NCBI RefSeq assembly: GCF_000375365.1
Contig: NZ_AQXB01000001.1
Location: forward strand, 248,001-312,000
From: Corynebacterium mastitidis DSM 44356
Lineage (GTDB): Bacteria; Actinomycetota; Actinomycetes; Mycobacteriales; Mycobacteriaceae
Direction of reading: 5' to 3'
DNA length: 64,000 nt
Position numbers and translations under genes: made by a program
Notes under the pieces: model-generated
The model's database searches: none
The model's input: only the letters and a program-made list of their open reading frames with translations
What the model was told of the DNA's origin: nothing
Part shown: piece by piece, positions 53,747 through 61,105 of the stretch
Layout: every line of letters begins with the position of its first letter
How positions within the stretch are numbered: the first letter of the stretch is position 1

Positions 53747-54962
53747 TCACGCGGGATTGGCGCGGGATCGCCGCACCGGGCCCCGCCCCGCCCAGGCGAT
53801 CCCTCCCAGCACCGTCCCCGCCGCGACTGTCACCAGGAGGATCGCCACCACCGCGCCCCAGCCCTCCTCCGCGTACCAGCCACCCGGGGCCACAGCGCCG
53901 AGGGCGCCGCCCAGGTAATAGCCGGAGAGGTACCACCCCACCGCCGCCGACCTGGACCCCGGCAGTAGCCGTCCCGCCATCGAGGTGCCCGCCGCCTGCC
54001 CGGCGAATACGCCCACGCAGGACAGCGCCAAGCCGCACAGCATCGCCGGGAGCGCGGGGATAAGGGTCACGGCGATGCCCACGGCACCCACGAGCTGGAA
54101 AAACACAAAGACCCTCAGCTCGCCCCACCGCTGCATCATCCTCCCGCTCAGCGGGGTGGTGACCATCGGCAGCAGGAACACCAGAAAGACCATTCCGATC
54201 GCGCTGGTGGAAAGCGAAAAGGGCGGCTCGCCCAGGCGCAGGGAGGCGAAGGTAAAGGAGGCGGTCTGCTGGAACAGCAGCGTCGCCCCCACGAGGATGG
54301 TGCACAGCAGGCGCCATCGGGAGAGGAACCCTCCCGGCGAGAGGCCCGTGGCCGCTCCCCTCTCACCCCGCCGCCGGGGCACGAACCGGCGCTCGGGAGG
54401 CAAGAAGAACCACGCCACCGCCCAGGTAACCAGGAGGACCACCGTGTTGGCGAGGAAGGAAAGCCGCCACTGCCCCGTCCAGTCGCTCACCAGGGCGGAC
54501 ACCATGCGCCCGGCGAATCCGCCCAGGGCCGTGCCCGCAATGTAGAGCGCGTTGAGGCTTGCCGCCTGCCTCGCCGCGTATTCCTCCCCGAGGTAGGCCA
54601 CCACCACCGCGAAGATGAACGGGCAGCACATCCCCTGGGCAAACCTCATGGCAAGCAGCAGCCAGAAGCTCGTGACCACGAGCCCCGGCAGCCCGAGCAG
54701 CGCCATCGCCAGCACGGCGGACAGGATGACCCGGCGACGCCCCCCAGGCGTCGGAGAGCATTCCCGCCCAGGGCGCCACGAGGGCCACCCCCGCGGTGGT
54801 GGCGCTCACCGTCCACGCGGCGGTCTCCACCCCCACGCCCGCCCACCGCGCCACCTCGCCCAGGATGGGCTGCGTGGAGTACATGTTGAGCAGGGCGCTC
54901 ATGCCCAGCATCACCAGGGCTATCCGCGTGGCCGCTCCCGCGCTCGTCCTCGCCTCGCTCAT
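53747..54962 (-). pseudogene. MFS transporter, frameshifted
   Basis: A major facilitator protein broken into two frames. The first part starts at ATG 54962 with AAGGAGG six bases upstream and encodes the first spans (LVMLGMSALLNMYSTQPILG, then GVALVAPWAGMLSDAWG). The second frame continues as GRRRVILSAVLAMALLG to the stop at 53747, including RFAQGMCCPFIFAVVVAYLG and LSTSAIGMVFLVFLLPMV. The break lies in a run of six C (54740-54745, six G in the coding strand). Five G would restore one ~405-residue protein with the loop-2 signature DxxGRRR. Substrate unknown; the layout resembles AraJ/YnfM-type exporters. A sequencing error or slippage is possible. Confidence 0.8.
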
Positions 54963-55173
54963 CGGTGGCCTCCTTAGCAGTAGACACCACCGTACCCCCT
55001 GCGCATAGCGACGAGGAAGAGTAATCGACGCCATCGTAGATGAGGAAAAGCGATCCGGTTTCTCCGTGCGGCCGAGGATACGAGGAAATATCCTCTTGTC
55101 GTGGGCGCTCCGTGCACGCAAGGGACGACCTTATCCCCTCGTGTCAGCCCCGCCCGCAGCCCCTGGATACACC

Positions 55174-55212
55174 AGTGCCCGGTGTTCGGCCATCACGCGA
55201 ACACCGGGCACT
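55174..55212. terminator. Perfect inverted repeat downstream of the serine protease gene
   Basis: A 15-base-pair stem, AGTGCCCGGTGTTCG and its exact complement, with a nine-base loop. It lies 15 bases past the protease stop on the minus strand. There is no T-tract, so it may be a stabilising 3' hairpin or Rho-assisted terminator rather than a classical one. Confidence 0.5.
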
Positions 55213-55226
55213 GCCTCTTCTGCCGT

Positions 55227-56372
55227 TTAGCTCTTGGCCCCGTTCAAGGTAGCGGGGTCGATCCCCTTCTCCGGGGCCTTGGGCTCGGCGGGAGCGGCCT
55301 CGCCAGGCTCCGCGGGAGCGGGCTGCTCGGCACCCTGGGCTCCGGGCTTCTCCGCCTCCGGGGCCTGCGTCTCGGGCCGCTGCGGGGCGTCCGTGGGCTG
55401 CCCGGCCGGGGCGGCGGGTTCCGTGGACTCCGTGGGCGCAGCGGGCTCCGTCGGCTCCGTCGGCGCGGTCGGCTCGACGGGGGCGACCTCGGCCTTCTCC
55501 TCCGCCGGGATGTCCCCCTCCGCGGCGGTGACCAGCTCGCCCATCACCGGGGCGATGTTGCCGCCGCCACCGGAGTGCAGCACGGTGATGATCTCACCGG
55601 CCAGGTTCGGGTTGGAGCTGGTGGTGGCGAAGGGGCCGCCGCTGGAGCCGCCGCCGACCCAGCACTCGCGCTCGCCCTCCACACGGCGGATCTGGCTGTT
55701 GCCGCCGCCCTGGTACTTGGTGTAGTTACCCACGCACACGGACTGGGACTTCCCGTGGAAGGGCGCGGGGCCGGGGTAGCCGATGAGGGAGGCCTGAACG
55801 ACCTCGCCCTGCTGCAGCTCGGGGTGGATGCCAAAGGCGCCGGTGACGTCCTGGATCTTGCGCCCCTGATCGTCCGGGGCGATCTCCAGCACCGCCACGT
55901 CCACGCCGGAGGTCTCGGAGACGTGGGCGTCCGCAATCTTCCACGAGCCGAACGGCACGCGCTGCGCGGGCTCCTGCGCCACGCCGTCGAACGCCGGGGT
56001 AAAGAAGGACTTTCCGGCGGCGATGGAGTCGCGGGTGCCCTGGGAGATCTGCCACTTGCCGTCCTGCCACTTGCCCAGGCAGTGCGCGGCGGTGACCACA
56101 AGGGTGCGCGAGGCGCTGTCGATCACGGAACCGGTGCACAGGGAGCCCGCGTTCACGATCTGCCCCACCGCGCGCGAGGCGGCCTGCTCCGCGTACGGGG
56201 TCTCGGCAAAGTACGCACCCTTGTCGTTGATCTCGGAGAGGTGCCCGTCCAGCACGGAGCCCGCCGGGTTCGGCTGCGGCAGCCGGGAGCCGTCATCGGC
56301 CACGGCCATCGGGGCGAGGTGGCTCGCGGCGGCAAAGGCGGCGCTTAGGGCCAGCACTACAGATTTCTTCAC
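55227..56372 (-). CDS. Secreted trypsin-like serine protease with Pro/Glu/Ala tail
   Basis: A 381-residue exported protein: signal peptide (MKKSVVLALSAAFAAASHLA, cleavage near VADD), an S1 domain with the triad His in TAAHC, Asp in SGVDVAVLEI and Ser in GGGSSGGPF, and a ~105-residue C-terminal tail dominated by Pro, Glu, Ala and Thr. Such tails usually span or bind the cell wall. There is no LPXTG or second membrane segment, so release or non-covalent attachment is likely. The start is GTG with AAAGGA about eleven bases upstream. Substrate unknown. Confidence 0.88.
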   Translation of the reverse strand: MKKSVVLALSAAFAAASHLAPMAVADDGSRLPQPNPAGSVLDGHLSEINDKGAYFAETPYAEQAASRAVGQIVNAGSLCTGSVIDSASRTLVVTAAHCLGKWQDGKWQISQGTRDSIAAGKSFFTPAFDGVAQEPAQRVPFGSWKIADAHVSETSGVDVAVLEIAPDDQGRKIQDVTGAFGIHPELQQGEVVQASLIGYPGPAPFHGKSQSVCVGNYTKYQGGGNSQIRRVEGERECWVGGGSSGGPFATTSSNPNLAGEIITVLHSGGGGNIAPVMGELVTAAEGDIPAEEKAEVAPVEPTAPTEPTEPAAPTESTEPAAPAGQPTDAPQRPETQAPEAEKPGAQGAEQPAPAEPGEAAPAEPKAPEKGIDPATLNGAKS

Positions 56373-56470
56373 AATCCCAGGTCCTTTCCAGGGGTCGGGT
56401 GCTTTATTCAGCGAAAATTAATCATACCTTATTTCGCCCGTTCGCCGCCTTTTCCACTGCTAAGGGCCCG

Positions 56471-57136
56471 TTATCGCAGGGCCTCTTCCAGAGGCACCAC
56501 GCCGTCGTTAAACCGAACAAAACGGCGGATCGCCACTCCCCGCACGGCCTCCACGATGGCCTTCGCCACGTTCTCCCTGGAGGCGGTGGAGCCCTTTTCC
56601 CGCCAGTCGTCATCCTCCGCGAGCACCTCCACGCGCCCGTCCCCGGGCTCCCCGCTCAGGGTGCTCGGGCCCAGGATCGTCCAGTCCAAATCGGTGCCGC
56701 GAAGGTGCTCATCCGCCTGCAGCTTGGCGTCCGCGTAGGCGAAGAAGTCCTCGCTCTGGGGCACGCCGTGCTCCGGCACCGACCCCACCCAGCTCACCAT
56801 CACGTACCGACGCACCCCGGCCCGCTCGGCGGCCTCCATGCTGCGGATGGCGGCGTCGCGGTCCACCGCGTACGTGCGCTCGGGGGAGCCCCCGCCCGCG
56901 CCGGCGGACCACACGATCGTGTCCTGCCCGGCGAACAGCTCCGCCAGCTCCTCGACGCCGAGGCTCTGAACGTCCGCCACCACGGGCGTGGCCCCGGCCT
57001 CGCGGACGTCGTCCTCCTGCCCCGCCGACCGGATCACGGAGCTCACCCGATAGCCCTGCGCCGCGAGCAGCGGGGCCGCCAGCAGCGCCACCTTGCCGTG
57101 TCCCCCAATGATCATCACGCTCTTGTTCACGGACAT
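56471..57136 (-). CDS. NAD(P)-binding Rossmann-fold protein (NmrA/SDR-like)
   Basis: A 221-residue protein of the atypical short-chain dehydrogenase group. The dinucleotide loop is MIIGGHGKVALLAAPLLAAQG (GGxGxxA type), with VSWVGSVPEHG, YADAKLQADEHLR and WTILGPSTLSGEPG downstream, typical of SDR_a5/NmrA-like proteins. The Tyr-x3-Lys catalytic pair appears as YADAK. Substrate unknown; such proteins often act as redox-sensing or flavin-reductase-like enzymes. It stands alone between the protease and the small secreted-protein gene. Confidence 0.85.
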   Translation of the reverse strand: MSVNKSVMIIGGHGKVALLAAPLLAAQGYRVSSVIRSAGQEDDVREAGATPVVADVQSLGVEELAELFAGQDTIVWSAGAGGGSPERTYAVDRDAAIRSMEAAERAGVRRYVMVSWVGSVPEHGVPQSEDFFAYADAKLQADEHLRGTDLDWTILGPSTLSGEPGDGRVEVLAEDDDWREKGSTASRENVAKAIVEAVRGVAIRRFVRFNDGVVPLEEALR

Positions 57137-57391
57137 ACCTGTTCCCTACCTTCTATCGATTTCGCGTACACCCCTCGCAACATTGGGGTATCTCCGAGTA
57201 TTCCGGGCGGCGCGGGCGGAACATCAAAACTCCTGCTCATAGCGGGGGATGAAAATAAATACCGCTGTTTCCTAGGAAAATCTCGTCGAGCCCTTCCCCG
57301 GGGACCATTTTGCTGCTATCTTTACTTTCAGGTAGCGCGCGTACCCCGCATGAGCTACTGACATGTCGATACTAGTGAGAGGAAAGAGCGC

Positions 57392-57646
57392 ATGAAGCTC
57401 TCCCGCAAGCTGGCCGTTTCCGTGGCCACCGTGTCCATCGCCGCCAGCACCGCCGTTGCCCCCGCCATGGCCGCTACCCCCGCCGTGAAGCCCGGCAAGA
57501 CCTACGAGGAGCAGGTTCAGCAGGCCGAGCTGACCGGCAAGCGCCTCGACAACGCCAAGAAGGGCGTGGAGACCGCCAAGGGCATCGTGGACACCCTGGG
57601 TGGCCTCGGCGGCCTGTTCGGCGTGAGCGGTGGCGGCGAGAAGTAA
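57392..57646 (+). CDS. Small secreted protein, function unknown
   Basis: An 84-residue precursor with a clear signal peptide (KLSRKLAVSVATVSIAAST, cleavage after APAMA-A) and a mature part of about 56 residues: a charged amphipathic helix (TYEEQVQQAELTGKRLDNAKK), then a Gly/Leu-rich end (TLGGLGGLFGVSGGGEK). AGAGGAAAG precedes the ATG and a strong terminator follows, so it is a self-contained unit. I recognise no family. Confidence 0.75.
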   Translation: MKLSRKLAVSVATVSIAASTAVAPAMAATPAVKPGKTYEEQVQQAELTGKRLDNAKKGVETAKGIVDTLGGLGGLFGVSGGGEK

Positions 57647-57670
57647 TTCTCCCCTTACCACAGGCTCCAT

Positions 57671-57700
57671 CCTCCCCCGGTAATCCGGGGGAGGATTTTT
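57671..57700 (+). terminator. Intrinsic terminator after the small secreted protein
   Basis: Perfect ten-base-pair stem CCTCCCCCGG/CCGGGGGAGG, TAAT loop and ATTTTT tail. Confidence 0.9.
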
Positions 57701-57708
57701 CTATTACG

Positions 57709-58242
57709 CTAGGCGGATCCGCGCTTGTGATACCCCAGGCGGGGACGGAAGCCCGCGGGATGCCGCAACTGCGCCACGGCGTCCGCGCACAGCAGGCGGA
57801 AGCGCGGCTGCATCGGCGGGAGCTGCGCGACCTCGAACCAGCCCACGTCCGTGGATTCCTCGTCCCCCACGAACGGATCGCCGTTCCCGGAGACGGAGAG
57901 GCGGATCGCCGTGTCCACGTAGCTCACCACGTCGCCGTTGGGATAGGTCACCGGGCCCACCGCGCCCACGCCCAGCAGCGCCTCCACCCTGGCCTCCACG
58001 CCCGTCTCCTCCCGCACCTCGCGCACGGCGGCGTCGTGAGGCTGCTCGTCCGGGTCCACGATGCCCGTCACCGGGGTCCACTGGCCGTCGTCGGCGCGCC
58101 GGACCAGCAACACCGACGGGGTGGTCCACAGCGGGGCGTCCTCCGGCCTATCGCGCACCACCACTGCGGTGACACCCGGGAGCCACAGCGGGGCGTGGCC
58201 GATCTTCTCTCGCAGTTCCACAATGAAATCGGGAGTAGCCAT
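57709..58242 (-). CDS. Nudix hydrolase
   Basis: A 177-residue hydrolase of nucleoside diphosphates linked to another moiety; exact substrate unknown. The Nudix box is complete: GIVDPDEQPHDAAVREVREE then TGVE (GX5EX7REUXEEXGU). VLLVRRADDGQWTPVTG precedes it and VGWFEVAQLPP follows. The ATG at 58242 has GAGGAAGG five bases upstream; an in-frame start five codons earlier overlaps that site. Co-oriented with the roadblock/proline-rich genes upstream. Confidence 0.9.
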   Translation of the reverse strand: MATPDFIVELREKIGHAPLWLPGVTAVVVRDRPEDAPLWTTPSVLLVRRADDGQWTPVTGIVDPDEQPHDAAVREVREETGVEARVEALLGVGAVGPVTYPNGDVVSYVDTAIRLSVSGNGDPFVGDEESTDVGWFEVAQLPPMQPRFRLLCADAVAQLRHPAGFRPRLGYHKRGSA

Positions 58243-58324
58243 GCGTGCCTTCCTCAACGCTCTCTACGCCGTCAACGGGTCAACCCCCACCCTCAGCGAG
58301 GATGGGGGTTATATCGCGCTGGTC

Positions 58325-58699
58325 CTAGTTCCGCTCTTGGCTCTCTCGCCAGGAGCGCAGCCAGTCGCTGAACTTAAAGCCCTCCGGATCGTCCGCGGGG
58401 CGATCCAGGGGGTCGGGGCTAATAACCTTGCCACCGCTCGACGCGTTGTCCGCCGCCTTGCCGGGGGCGGGTCGAACGCTGGCGGGAGCCTGCCCCTTGG
58501 CCTGCTGCGGCACCGCGCTGCGCTGCTCCGGCTTCGGGGCGGGTGGTGCAAAGCCACCGCCCGCCTTGACCACCTCAGAAGGCTTGGCATAGAAGCGATT
58601 CTGAGGAGCCGAAGAAACCGGCTTCTTCTCCGCAGGGGTATTCACGTATGCGGCCGGCATGGCCTGCGCCACGTTGCTCTGCGGCCGCGCCGCCTGCAC
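58325..58699 (-). CDS. Proline/alanine-rich protein next to roadblock gene, start uncertain
   Basis: From GTG 58699 this is a 124-residue low-complexity protein (QAARPQSNVAQAMPAAYV, RFYAKPSEVVKAGGG) with a more ordered end, DPEGFKFSDWLRSWRESQ. No start in the frame has a ribosome binding site. The same frame is open back to the TGA of the roadblock gene (58796-58798), and protein-like sequence continues there (LSKEKISVSSGSSQPSAPAP). An AAGGA at 58755-58759 lies four bases before an ATA codon at 58748-58750, where an ATG would make an ideal start. So the gene has lost its ATG, uses ATA, or is made by stop readthrough. Function unknown. Confidence 0.5.
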   Translation of the reverse strand: MQAARPQSNVAQAMPAAYVNTPAEKKPVSSAPQNRFYAKPSEVVKAGGGFAPPAPKPEQRSAVPQQAKGQAPASVRPAPGKAADNASSGGKVISPDPLDRPADDPEGFKFSDWLRSWRESQERN

Positions 58700-58795
58700 G
58701 GGCTTCGGCGCGGGCGCGCTGGGTTGTGACGAGCCCGAGGATACGCTTATCTTTTCCTTGCTGAGACGATTAGCGCCCTCGTCCCGCCGCGCCCT

Positions 58796-59167
58796 TCAAC
58801 TCTGCAGGGCGTTGACGTAGCGGTTCACCACGGAGCGCAGCATGGCCAGGTTGGTGCCCTGACGGGAAACCGCGACGTAGATGAACTCGGTGTTGCTGAG
58901 CATGCGAATGAGGTGGAGCTGATCCGAAAGGGTAAGCAGCATATCCTCGAGCCCGGAGTCCAGGTTCAGGGCGGCGATGGTCTTGAACTTGGCCTTGACC
59001 ATCTCGCTGTTGTAGGCGGAGGCCACGTCCAGGTCAAAGTTGTTCAGGCGGGAAATGCTGGCCAGGGACATGCCGGTGTCGAGGTCCACCACGGAGGCAC
59101 CCAGGAAACCGTCCAGGTCGCCTGCGATGTCGTTGAGCATGGTATTCAGATCAGTTTGGCGGGACAT
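58796..59167 (-). CDS. Roadblock/LC7 domain protein
   Basis: A 123-residue protein that is essentially one roadblock/LC7 (MglB-like) domain: LNTMLNDIAGDLDGFLGASVVDLDTGMSLAS as its opening motifs (helix then strand), a central helix (VASAYNSEMVKAKFKTI), and FIYVAVSRQGTNLAMLRSVVNRYV at the end. Such proteins bind and regulate Ras-like GTPases. The ATG at 59167 is preceded by AAAGG about twelve bases away; the open frame upstream is not conserved in character. It is divergent from the GTPase gene across 260 bases, and its frame continues past its TGA into the proline-rich gene. Confidence 0.88.
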   Translation of the reverse strand: MSRQTDLNTMLNDIAGDLDGFLGASVVDLDTGMSLASISRLNNFDLDVASAYNSEMVKAKFKTIAALNLDSGLEDMLLTLSDQLHLIRMLSNTEFIYVAVSRQGTNLAMLRSVVNRYVNALQS

Positions 59168-59362
59168 GTAAGAGAGAACCTTTCTCACGCGTTTAGAATC
59201 TACCGACCCCCGCCGCAGGGGCGCGGCGCGAGGAGTCCGGTGCCACAACATTCGTCGTCAGTGCCGTCCGTTGTAACGACACTATATTTACCAGAATTAT
59301 CGGAAAGAATCATGTATACCTTCCCCCTTACACCCCCTGGCACGCATTTTTGGCGGATTCCC

Positions 59363-59370
59363 TATACAAT
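59363..59370 (+). promoter_or_regulatory. Probable -10 of the GTPase-roadblock operon
   Basis: TATACAAT lies 58 bases before the GTPase ATG in the divergent gap. On the other strand TATAGT at 59279-59284 could serve the roadblock gene. No clear -35 is seen for either. Confidence 0.45.
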
Positions 59371-59427
59371 GCCCATGCAAAGAACAGCAGCGGCTCCGCG
59401 TTCGTCTCGACCACAGAAGGAACGACC

Positions 59428-60054
59428 ATGACACCTCGCCATCAGCTCATGAAGGATGGCTCCCCCGTGACCGGCACCGCGCATTCCCCCGACAATCTCT
59501 TTATCGGCTCCCCCACCTCCCATGAAGTAGTTTTCATCGGCCCGGTGGGGGTGGGAAAGACCACCGCCGTGGAGACACTATCGAGTATCCCCACGATTAA
59601 TACCGAGGCCAGGCTCTCCTCCCACGCCGACCTCTCCCCCGAGCACACCCCCCTCAAGCAATCCACCACCGTGGGCCTGGACATCGGGCTGTGGGAGCGC
59701 CCCGACGGAACGCTCGTGGGCCTCTACGGCACCCCCGGTCAGGACCGCTTTGTCGCCTGCCGCACCCCCATGCTCAACCCCCAGGCCGGCATCGTGATCT
59801 GGCTCTACGGCAACTCGGCCACCCTCATGGACGACCTCTACCACTGGCTCGACGTGGCCGGCGGGTCCGAGCAGGCGCATCGCCTCACCGTGGCCCTGAA
59901 CTACGCCACCACGTCGAGCCTTGCCGACGTCCAAGGCAGCCTGCGCAAGCACGGTTACCGGGGCGTGCCGGTGCACCTGGTCGATCCCCGGCGCGAGGAA
60001 GAAGTGCGCCAGCTCGTTACCACCGCTATTACCCGCCAAGGACTTCACGCATGA
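59428..60054 (+). CDS. Ras-like small GTPase (MglA/CvnD-like)
   Basis: A 208-residue P-loop protein. The G1 loop is GPVGVGKTT (residues 38-46), the switch I threonines are in STTVGLDIGL (79-88), and G3 is TPGQDRF (102-108, DxxG written TPGQ as in MglA and ARF-like bacterial GTPases). The G4 NKxD is not conserved (VALNYATT), so guanine specificity may be relaxed. AGAAGGA lies six bases before ATG 59428. It overlaps the next roadblock gene by ATGA. In Streptomyces conservons, homologous GTPases work with roadblock proteins and a sensor kinase; no kinase is seen here. Confidence 0.88.
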   Translation: MTPRHQLMKDGSPVTGTAHSPDNLFIGSPTSHEVVFIGPVGVGKTTAVETLSSIPTINTEARLSSHADLSPEHTPLKQSTTVGLDIGLWERPDGTLVGLYGTPGQDRFVACRTPMLNPQAGIVIWLYGNSATLMDDLYHWLDVAGGSEQAHRLTVALNYATTSSLADVQGSLRKHGYRGVPVHLVDPRREEEVRQLVTTAITRQGLHA

Positions 60055-60491
60055 TTACCCCCCACTCCCGCATTCGCACCACCGACTTCGACTCCAACCC
60101 CCTCGCCCAGGCGGCGACGCCCATCCTCAAGGACATCTTCGAGGCGCTCGAGGGCGCCAACTCCGTGGTGCTGGGCACCGGCGACGGCCTCCACATCTGC
60201 TCCATGGGCCTGGCCTCCGAGGTCGAAGGCGCGCAGCTCGCCGCGCTCAACGCCTCCATGGCGGGCGTCTCCGCGGCGCAGTCGGTGCTGCTGGGGCACA
60301 AGGACGACGAGAGCGCGGGCACCATCGTGGCCATGACCCTGCCCGACGAGAACCTCGTGATCGCCAGCGTGGCCTTCCCCGAGGTGCACGACCTGCTGCT
60401 GGGCGTCTCGGCCAAGGAATCCCAGATCGGCGTGGTCATCCAGCAGACCCGCAAGGCCGCCAAGCGCCTGTCCAAGTGGCTCAATAAGTAA
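60051..60491 (+). CDS. Roadblock/LC7 domain protein, GTPase partner
   Basis: A 146-residue roadblock/LC7 protein coupled to the GTPase gene by a four-base overlap. Core features are LKDIFEALEGANSVVLGTGD (helix 1 and strand 1), ICSMGLASEVEGAQLAALNA, and LPDENLVIASVAFPE; the C-terminal helix is basic (TRKAAKRLSKWLNK), possibly for membrane or nucleic acid contact. It differs enough from the minus-strand roadblock protein to suggest separate roles. No clear terminator was found after it. Confidence 0.88.
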   Translation: MITPHSRIRTTDFDSNPLAQAATPILKDIFEALEGANSVVLGTGDGLHICSMGLASEVEGAQLAALNASMAGVSAAQSVLLGHKDDESAGTIVAMTLPDENLVIASVAFPEVHDLLLGVSAKESQIGVVIQQTRKAAKRLSKWLNK

Positions 60492-60534
60492 GCCACCGGG
60501 GTTTAACCGGGACGAGCCCGGGCCTCCTGGGGCG

Positions 60535-60675
60535 CTAGCTATCCGCCGCGTCCCGCTCCTCTTCCTGCCGCTGCGGCTTTCCCTCCGCCTTGGCGTCCTG
60601 CCGGATCTGCTCGATCCACTTCGTGGGGTCAAAGGCCGCGTAGTGCTCGAGGCCCGCGAAGCGTTCCTGCGCCAT
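60535..60675 (-). CDS. 46-residue protein, function unknown
   Basis: A short gene: M-AQERFAGLEHYAAFDPTKW, then IEQIRQDAKAEGKPQRQEEE and a short acidic end. AAGGAG lies six bases before the ATG, inside the last codons of the VOC gene, and there are only three bases between the VOC stop and this ATG, so it is coupled to that gene. The composition (charged C-terminus, aromatic N-terminus) is protein-like. I recognise no family. Confidence 0.65.
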   Translation of the reverse strand: MAQERFAGLEHYAAFDPTKWIEQIRQDAKAEGKPQRQEEERDAADS

Positions 60676-60678
60676 GGC

Positions 60679-61074
60679 TTACTCCTTGACCTCGACGAGC
60701 TGGATGAGGTTGCCGCAGCTATCGTCGAGCACCGCGATCACGGCGCTACCCACGTCCGTGGGCTCCTGGGTAAAGCGCACCGATCGCCCGCTGAGCCTCC
60801 GGTACTCCTCGTCCACGCTGTCCACCTCGAACTGGGTAAAGGGGATGCCGTCCCGGTACAGGGCCGCGCGGAAATCGCGCGCCGCCGGGTGCGCGGCGGG
60901 CTCGAGAAGAAGCTCCGGGCCCTGCGGTCGATCCGGGGAGACGAGCGTAAGCCAGCGGTTGCCCGCCTCGTCCACCACCTGGTCCTTGGACACCTCAAAG
61001 CCCAGGACATCCCGGTAAAACGCCAGCGCCTCCTCCTGGTCATCCACGAAGATGCTTGCGATGCTGATGCGCAT
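60679..61074 (-). CDS. VOC family (glyoxalase/bleomycin resistance-like) protein
   Basis: A 131-residue vicinal-oxygen-chelate protein made of two babbab units. ISIASIFVDDQEEALAFYRDVLGF opens the first (split here as ISIASIFVDDQEEAL and AFYRDVLGF), with metal-site candidates in the early strands; FTQFEVDSVDEEYRRLSG and SAVIAVLDDSCGNLIQLVEV form the second unit and the terminal Glu region. Substrate unknown. It follows thrC after 31 bases on the same strand and precedes the 46-residue gene. Confidence 0.85.
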   Translation of the reverse strand: MRISIASIFVDDQEEALAFYRDVLGFEVSKDQVVDEAGNRWLTLVSPDRPQGPELLLEPAAHPAARDFRAALYRDGIPFTQFEVDSVDEEYRRLSGRSVRFTQEPTDVGSAVIAVLDDSCGNLIQLVEVKE

Positions 61075-61105
61075 AAAAACCTCTCTAGCTGTTCGACCGG
61101 TCTTC

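Noticed and set aside
53700..58300. Genomic island or prophage in the accessory stretch
   Set aside because: No integrase, transposase, tRNA or flanking repeat was found, and GC content and codon use look like the rest of the window.
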